This document shows, piece by piece, positions 12,501-21,500 of a stretch of 64,000 bases of DNA (positions are counted from its first letter, which is position 1; each line of letters begins with the position of its first letter). A model generated the notes under the pieces. The model was not told where the DNA came from. It saw only the letters and a list, made by a program, of their open reading frames with translations, and ran no database searches. The translations under genes were made by a program, and so were the position numbers. The stretch covers positions 6,254,931 through 6,318,930 of the forward strand of contig NC_092667.1 in NCBI RefSeq assembly GCF_032118995.1. The letters run 5' to 3'. The DNA is from Asterias amurensis (taxonomy: Eukaryota; Echinodermata; Asteroidea; Forcipulatida; Asteriidae).

Positions 12501-15500
12501 AAAAAGCTATTGGTATGAGAGAGTCTCCCACAAAATGGGCACGTTCTAGGTACAAAATAACGTTCTTATGGGCACATGCCTGGAATGAAACCTACACGAT
12601 GGGACACCAGACTCCAGTGCTGATCTATGTGATCAGCAGAGTGTGAGTTTGAGTTCCGGTATTGACACTTGTGTCCTTAAGCAAGACACATAACCATTAT
12701 TGCTGCGTCCTTCGGATGAGACATAAAACTGTAGATCCTGTGCATTAAATCTAAAGTCGTTATTTTCCTGGTAGTCTCTTGATTGATGTTGGTCTCCAAG
12801 ACGCAGCCTACATGAAGGTGTCTAGCCTCTCTGGAGGGATGAAACGTAAGCTGTCCATCGTCATTGCCTTCTTGGGTGGTTCTCCTGTCGTGATCCTTGA
12901 TGAGCCAACCAGCGGAGTAGACCCCCATGCCAGACGCTCCATCTGGGATCTCATCATCAAGAACAAGAAAGGTATCACAACCAAAAAGTGTCTCTAAAAG
13001 AGTTGTGGTGGTTCTGAAAAGAACTGGTGGTTTAAAAACTTTTAATCTGTGTACTCGGAACGAAAAATGTTGAGTTTGTTTAGTTGGTAGAGTACTGAGA
13101 CAGTAACCAGTAGATAGATTGAAATCTTACTGAGGTCCATTTTATTTGTTTACCAAAAGATCGAACAATCCTACTGTGTACTCATTTCATGGATGAGGCT
13201 GATCTCCTTGGTGATCGCATCGCCATCTTGGATCAGGGCCAGCTTCGATGCTGCGGCTCATCAACATTCCTCAAGGATCGCTTCACCACGGGCTGCACAC
13301 TGACCATCGCTAAGGAGTTACCCAGTAACCAGGCGACACCCGAGAAGACACGACGAGCTGCGGAGATGGATCCAAACACAAAGAAAGCAGTGGAGAACAT
13401 CTATGTTGATCCAGAGGACATAAAGGACATGAAGGAGGAGGTTGAGATGGCTGAGATGGGGAGTCAGGGTTCTTCTATCGGGGTATCATCCATTGAAGAA
13501 AGCTTCAACACCAACAAGGTGAGTTATAATATTACGCATTGACCATCCTCATCTTAAAACTATAAAATGCAACGAGTTCAGAACACTGCTGCTTGCCTCG
13601 TCTTATGTACAACTTGGGTTTTTCTCATCTTTGGCTTGGGTTCCACACGCTGCGTTCACAGTAGAAATACAGCGAGTATGAACAAGCCTTCAGGCCTATA
13701 CATTTTTGGAGCAGTACGTTATTGTGCACCAATTGGTGGTTAGAACATCGGACGGCGCCTGGAGCCGAAGCCCAAACCGATTTGAGAAAGGCCCCTGGCT
13801 CTCAACATATTACACCATACAACAACCCTAGTGTTGCACATAGAGGCTTCTGCATTATGAGCTTTTTAAATGTCTCATATTATTGTTATTATTAACAGTA
13901 ATACAATGAGGATCATAATAAACCCTGCATGTTGTCTTTGATAACTCTTGAAGGTGACGTCGCTAATCCAGAACCATCTGCCCTCCGCCGTGATGAAGGA
14001 GGACGTCCGTACAGAGGTCGCCTACACCCTCCCAGTCAACGAGGGACAGAAGGCTCACTTCAAGGATCTCTTCAATGACCTGGACTCTCATTCTGAACGG
14101 CTCCAAATCTCAAGCTATGGAATCTCTGATGCCACGCTGGATGAGGTTGGTGCACAGGTTTTTGTTTTCTTCCCTCAGCTCTATGACAAAAACAAACCAT
14201 TTGGACTTGCACCACTTTATACATTTTGACATCAGAACCCAATTTAATGTAGCTGCTTAAGCCCCAAAAGCAGCTAAGCACAACAACAGCTAAGCACAAC
14301 AAAATTATGCTTACCATTTTTTTCAAAAATGGTTAAGCAGCTCTATGATATGTTGCTCTGAAAAACCCCTTGATTTCCTATGAGTAACTGTGCTGTACCC
14401 ACGCACTGTTAGATTACTCAATATTTGTACATGAATCTGTCATTGCAGGTCTTTTTGAAAGTTTCTAGTTCCAGCGATGACATTGATGGAGCTAAAGATT
14501 CTGCACGAGTCATAGCTGAGTCATCCATGAAATCCAGCCAGATAGTGTACAGCATGAAACCATCAGGTCAGTACGCTGCTAGTAAATAAAAACTATTTGA
14601 GATTTAGTGGTGAAAGATTTGTGGGTTCGGTTTAATCCTTTACATAATTGATTTGTGAGGAATAAGTGCCAGTAAAAAGGTCAAATCTAATCCTGTTTTG
14701 ATGGAACATCAGCAAAATTCAGATATGTTTTACAGAGTTTCTGACCTTGGGGCCCCTCTTTAAAGCTGTCATGGATTTGTAGTTGTTCCTTGGGCAAGAT
14801 GCCAAGGGGAATATGGACCAAACAATCTCAAGCATTCAATCTCATTTCATCTTGATACAGCCTTGGGCCAGTTTGCAGCCATCTTCACCAAGCGATTCCA
14901 CTACACTAAACGTGATTGGTGGAGCCTAGCCTGGGCTCTCCTGGTACCCATCCTATGGCTTTTCTTAGCCATAGCCTTTGGGACCATCTTCATTGAGTCA
15001 CCGCAGACCAACCTGCACTTTTCACCATCACTCTACGGACCAAACGACTACGTCTTCTTCAGGTTAGTCTCTCAAGTTTAGCCCCAGGTTTAGGTGTACT
15101 TGGATTATTAATGTTATGTCCTATTGTATTTGCCAGTAATGGAGATTCTTACACACCAGAGGGAGACTTAAACCACTGGTATTTGAGTCCCTTGCACTAT
15201 AGCTCCACTCTCCTGTGTACTTGGATTATTAATGTTATGTCCTATTGTATTTGCCAGTAATGGAGATTCCTACACACCAGAGGGAGATAAGATGACCTCT
15301 GCATTGTTTGGTGAACCTGGCCTGGGTACAACATGCATGGCTGACTTTCAAGATGGGTATGTATCTGTCAAGATTTGCTTGAGACTTGTAACTTTCAAAG
15401 AGCTGCTGAAGCACAAAAAGTAGCTAAGCACAGCATTATTGCGCTTACCAGATTGAGGTTACTAGCATACAAATCCTGTCACATGTAAAAATTTTGACTG

Positions 15501-18500
15501 GTAAGCAGAAACTTGTTTAGCAGTATTGCCTGATTAAGCAGCTAAACCTAACAAAATTATACCAGGTTAAGGTTACCAGGCAAACTTCCATACCACATGC
15601 ATAATATGTGACTGGTATCCTGCGCATTTCTGCTTAGCCACAATTGTTAAGCAATATTTTTTGTTTTTTGTATTCTTTCGTATTCATCAGATCCTGTCAG
15701 TCTGTGGACCCATTCTTCAAGAATCCCATCTCCAACCTGACCAGCTCAGAACGTCAGCTCATTGTAGAGACGGATCGTAATGCCCCAGATTGTTCCTGTT
15801 CACAAAGCTTCCTAGACTGTCCTGCTGGGGCCTCAGGCTCTACACCTCCAGCTTGGACCATGAATACATCAGATATTCTTCTAGATATTAGTTTGAAACC
15901 AGATCTAAATAGATACCTTGTGAGGACAGTCCGTGATTACAGATGGAAGAGGTATAGTTTACTCAGACACTGTTATTCAACTTCGTTCCCAGTGGTGTGC
16001 AATCTCGCAGCACATTGCTCAATCCTAACCCCTGGAAGTTTGACTTTAAAATATCAAAATATAGTGAATATTTTAATTATGGCGTATGGTTGATCCATTT
16101 TCTGCTAGAGGGGTATGGAGAGCGCTCTTTCCAAAGATGTATCAAGTCATAAAGTAACCAGTCTCCTCTCTTTCTTTGTTTATGTGATATGTGGTATTTT
16201 TGCCAGGAATCTTCAAGAGAAAATCAGATTTTTATTCAAATAAAAACATTTGCCGGCTTGCTGTTTCTCTTTCAGATTTGGTGGACTGACTTTCCATAGT
16301 GTCAAGAACAACGATGAAAAAGTGGAAGAAATTGCAAAGGTATACAAAATCATTTTCTATTAAAAGAAATTGTGTCTTTATTAATGCGCTAAGAAGTTGA
16401 CATCTAAGGGGCAAATGGGGAGTGGGGTAGCATTTTCTTTGAGAGGGTATATGAAGATTGGTTTGCAGACTCGTTGACTGCAAAGGTTCCTCATACAAGG
16501 ACTGCCAATATTCATTAAAGAGTCAAAACTTAAGGTTTGAAAGATAAAGCTACTGTTGCCAGCACCTTGCAGTATTCAATGAAGTTGTATTCGGGACTCG
16601 CTGACTATCAGTGTTCTCCACACCATTTCTCAGCATGTCATTTAGTGTTTGTCAACTCACCATTGATCTATGTGTGATGTTTGTGTTGTATATTGAAGGC
16701 ATGGTACAACAACAAGGGTTTCCATGCAATGCCAACATTCCTGAACACCATGAATAACGTGATACTCAGATCATTCCTACCAGCCAATCAGAACCCAGCT
16801 AAGTATGGTGAGTATTCAAACAGATATTGGAAATAGATAGATCCCACTTGACATCACGTTGCACTACGTCAATTTCTCATTGCCCCTAAATCTCTGACTC
16901 CTACTCCCCTGTCATCAGCTGTTATCAGTAAACAGTTGTAATATAAACATTCACCCTGGAACCCCCCCCCCCTCCCCAATGCCAGTGATCCTCATCCACA
17001 CAGAACTACTGCATGGTCTGTCGGGGCCCAGCAAATAAGAGCACTGGACTCTGGTGTTTCTGATCAGTAGAGTGTGGGTTCGATTCCTGGTCTTGACACT
17101 TGTACCCTTGAACAAGATTTGTTAATAATACTAACATTTAAGTAAAAAGAATAATAATTAAATAACAAAAATGCTGAGGAGCAAGGAGAAAGGCCAACTG
17201 TTTCTTATTCAAATTCTCAGGGTATATTTGGTTTGGTTTTTATGATTCAAGTTCCTTTCATAATAACATTTAACACAACGCTCCCCTGGTGACAGTGGTT
17301 TTGGGTCAACAGCCCAAGATAGTTCAGTGTAGCCCTCGCTGTCCAGGGCCGTTCGTAGCCTTGTGATGTAAGACTATTTCTCATACCAAACTAATCTTGT
17401 TACCATAGAAATGCTCAAGATGTATGATCATTTTATTAGATGACTGACTTTCTTTTTCTTTTATTTTTGTCTCTTCAGGTATCTCGGCCTACAACCACCC
17501 ATTCCGATTCTCTGAGGAGCAACGTAGCATCTCTGGATTGTAAGACTCTGCTTTTTGTTCTGAAAAATATTCTTCTATAAAATACTGTTATTCATTTTCT
17601 GAATTATCATCTAAACTAACCAGGAATTCCACATCGGTCTTTGAAAGAGTAAAACTCTAAAACTGAAATGTCTGATTTACCTTTTCTCCATTTGGTTCTT
17701 GGCTAGTACAGTAATTGAATGCTCTTACCTGAGATTCACAACCACAATAATTGAAATGAAATGCAAATTTATTCCCATTCTGTAGTTTTCACTAAACACT
17801 AGCAAAACTTTTGTGGCCAAACTCAGAAATTCTTAAGTGGAGCTTCCCCATAATGACTGCTGTTGAATGTATTCCTCTGTGATTACCTCCTTTTCAATCT
17901 ATTTTGGATCAGATGGGAGGAAACAGCGAGATACTTTGGTATCTCGATCCTCGTCCTGGTTGCCTTCACTCTCATCCCAGCTACCTTTGCTACTTTCCTG
18001 GTCATGGAGAACAATAATAGATCCAAGAGGCTTCATTACATCAGTGGAGTCACACCGGCTTGTTACTGGATTGCAAACCTGACTTGGGACATGGTAAGAT
18101 CTTGCTAGAATTCCTCTTGTTTTATTTGTCACTACCATGCAATTCAGTTGCTTGATTTGAACGGGTATAGTTGATGAGTCTAAGTTGAACATTACAAGCA
18201 GTCCTATTGACCCATTGCAGACCTTGAATGCACATCTACTATCCAGTCATTTCAGGAGTCATTTCTTTGGGTACATTTTGACTCTATTAATGACAAACCG
18301 TATGGGCGCTTGTACGCTGAACATGTGCAATCTGCTATTGGTCAAATCTCTTTCATTATTCTACTGCAATATTTCTACTAACAAGCCATTTGATTGGTCA
18401 AGTCGATCTCCAATCAACCTAATTCTTACTTCGGATCCATTTGATTGGTTACTTTGCAGCTGATGTACCTGATACCAGTGGGCATAAGTTTGTTCATTGT

Positions 18501-21500
18501 GTACATCTTTGGAATGGAAGCGTTTGGTTCGGTTACCAACATGCCTGCATTTGCTCTGCTTCTCTTCTTCTTTGGGTAAGTAAACATATTCTGATATTCT
18601 CTTTTCATTATTTTGTTATAACCGGGGCCTATGTACCTTTAGACCTACATTTTACAGTGCTAGTCACTTTTTAAAGATACTTGGTTTTGATAAAAGGACC
18701 TAATTTCACAGAGCTGCTCGAGCCCTTACAATAATAAGATTACCAGCCAACTACCTTGTCACATGTTCCACTTGTGACTGGTATCCTGCTCATTTTTGAT
18801 TAGCAGAAAATTGTTTAGCAATTTTTTCTGCTTGAGCTTCTCCATGATCTTGGGCCCCAAAGGGTGTTGATAAATGAATAAATAATCAATCCAAACTGTA
18901 TTCAAGTGTGAGGTTGAACAAATAAATAAGCTAAATAATTGTAAAACATTGTTCTTTGTCCTAAATGAAATTAATATAACAACTTAGAAATTGTATTGGG
19001 AAACAGAATTACCATTTGATTCAGATCCAATTTCATGGCTCTGTTTACCGCCGAATTAGGTGCTTTCTATAAGCATTCTTCGCTTGCAGGCCTGTGTAAA
19101 CAAAGAATTCCTAGTAACATAGAGTACGCACAAACAACAATCCTCTGTTAAACTGTGAAACACGCTTGACATAAGCTCTTAATACCCTGTTCTGAATGCC
19201 GATTCTTTGCTTACTGTAAGCAGAGCCATGAAATTAGACCCTCATCTTTCTCCATTATGTTTTTCTGTGACTACAGATTTTCAGCTGCAATCCAGATGTA
19301 CATCCTGGTGCCATTATTCCGCACCACAGGCTCAGCATTCATCGTATTCTTCTGTCTGACTCTGGTGCTGGCACTCATTACCATCCTGCCCAAATTCTTT
19401 CAAGTGTCCCCATTGGTACGTTGTTTATTTCTTCATTACCTTGCGCCTGGCACTCATCACCATTCTGCCCAAATTCTTTCAAGTGTCACCATTCGTACGT
19501 TGTTTATTTTTTCATTACCTTGCACCAGCAAGGTGGATATGTGCACATTACAAATCTTTATTATTATTAATTGTTTCAGGTGATGTTTGCGGTAGCACTG
19601 TGTGTAATGCTCTCTTGAGTTGTGTTGGTTCTTGAAAAGAAACTAGCATCCTCCTGAAGTTGATTGGAGCATACTGATTCTTTACACCAGTTCTTTTCAG
19701 AGCAACCACTAATCAAAGAGATTTACACATGGTGCTACCGCAAACCTCACCAAAACTTTGGGGTTAGATCAGCCAAAATTTGACCTAACATCTTAAATAA
19801 CTTTTGGTTTGCAGGGATTAGACGCTGATCACCCAGCCTTCTACATTCTCAACAAGGTCTTCCTGATCTTTGCCCCCTTTTGTCTTGCCTCTGGACTCGT
19901 TGACCTGCTCTATAATCAAGTACAGGCAGATATCTATGGTAGATTTGGTATCAATACCTTCCTTGATCCATTTGATATGGAGATGCTTGGATGGAAATTG
20001 GTTGCCTTGGTTATCCAGGGTGTTGTTGCCTTCATTATACTGATGTTTATTGAGTATAGAGGCAGAAACTGGTGTGCCAGCCGCATCTCAAGGTACAGTA
20101 TGAGCTTCAAGTCTCTTCATGATGTTTGAATTTTACCTTAAACATTTCTGAAACAAAAACAAATTGTTGTATTGTAGTTTCCAGACTTTTCCAGAAACTT
20201 TAGCCCCCAAAACAATTAAATAATTTTTTTTTATGAGAGATCATATTTCGCTACATTTTACTGATTTTGACTATCGACCCAAATCAACTGTCACCAGTGG
20301 CACATTGTCACCTACTCTTGGGGCTGAAACAGTGTTACACCCTTTATAGTCTGTAAGGATGCAACACGCTACAATTTACGTCTCGGTGTATGGAAATGAA
20401 TGTTTTTATCTCGGTGTATGGAAATGAATGTTCTGTTAAGGTGTATTGACTAGAGACCCATTATTTAACTTGTCATTATTTTCTTTGTACTGAAGGTCTG
20501 TAGAGAAACACCACGGTGCTGAGGATGAAGATGTGATTAGTGAGAAGAAGCGAGTTCAGTCTGGAAATGCTAGCAAGGATCTAGTGTGCATCAATAACCT
20601 AACCAAGGTATGCTTAGTATACTTCAATAGTTGTTACAACCCAGACGCATCTTAATAGATACCCAGGAATACATCAGAGCGGCTACGACCATTGCCAGGG
20701 GTGTTGCTAAGGGCGTCCTATACTTCAATGCATGATGCTGCGGCCATCCAGCCGTAGCCGTAGCCGCTAATTCGGATATGGCCTTAATCACTATACTAGC
20801 CAAGAACCAAATGGAGAGAAGACAAGCAAGGAAGTTTCAGTTTTAGATGTGGGAGAATAATTTAGAGTATTGGGTTCTGCAATTATGTTAATGGTGGTAA
20901 CATTTATGCAAATCAAGTGAATAGATGTATTATGATAATAATTTATTTATGTTATTGACTATCTTGATGATATCTGTAGGTTTACCGATCAGTCAGGAAT
21001 TCCAACCTAGTAGCTGTAGACAACATGAATATCGGCATACCCAGTGGAGAGGTAACTATTTACATGTTTGTCCATTATCCAACCTTACAAACTAAAGTGT
21101 TTAGATTAAATAATATTGGTTTGTATTTAGTGCAATTCCAAAGAATGATCATTGCTCATCAAACATTACTATAGTTACTGTGCCATATCATTTCTCTCTT
21201 AAACCGTCTCAGCTCTCTTGGGACTAAACAGCCTGTGCTGCCAAGTGTGTAGCGCACTCAAAGCTAAATCAATCATAAGAACCATCATTGCCCTCATAGG
21301 TATCCATTTACCCCTGGGTGAAGTCCCTGTTGAACACAACCGGATAACCAAGTCCTCGTTAAACACACCCCAGATAACCTTTTTGTTTGTATTTGTTGCT
21401 GCAGTGTTTTGGTTTATTGGGCGTTAACGGCGCTGGGAAGACTACAACCTTTAGGATGCTCATCAATGATCTTACCCCATCAGATGGATCTCTCAATATC

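Larger units (their letters stand above)
11076..14566 (+). other. ABCA gene: nucleotide-binding domain 1 and linker, exons 19-25
   Basis: Exons: 11076-11247, 11702-11833, 12181-12261, 12775-12971, 13160-13518, 13954-14145, 14449-14566. Walker A is [10 protein letters not shown] (split over exons 19/20), Q-loop VCPQHN, signature LSGGM, Walker [15 protein letters not shown]-loop [14 protein letters not shown]. All catalytic residues are present, so the domain should bind and hydrolyse ATP. Exon 23 continues into an acidic, charged linker ([16 protein letters not shown]), the position of the regulatory region in ABCA proteins. Confidence 0.93.
14861..17539 (+). other. ABCA gene: helix 7 and ectodomain 2, exons 26-31
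   Basis: Exons: 14861-15062, 15258-15356, 15691-15951, 16276-16339, 16699-16807, 17479-17539. Exon 26 carries the seventh membrane helix ([19 protein letters not shown]). Exon 28 has the cysteine cluster [11 protein letters not shown] and a TSDIL motif at the same place as in ABCA1. Exon 30 encodes [20 protein letters not shown], the typical ABCA pattern ahead of TMD2. The 5' part of exon 27 is duplicated in the preceding intron. Confidence 0.9.
17913..20092 (+). other. ABCA gene: transmembrane domain 2, exons 32-35
   Basis: Exons: 17913-18093, 18460-18575, 19277-19415, 19815-20092. They encode [18 protein letters not shown] (the short cytoplasmic loop conserved in ABCA proteins) followed by helices such as [18 protein letters not shown], and end with [19 protein letters not shown] and a final helix before NBD2. 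The 3' end and donor of exon 34 are duplicated in the next intron. Confidence 0.92.
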
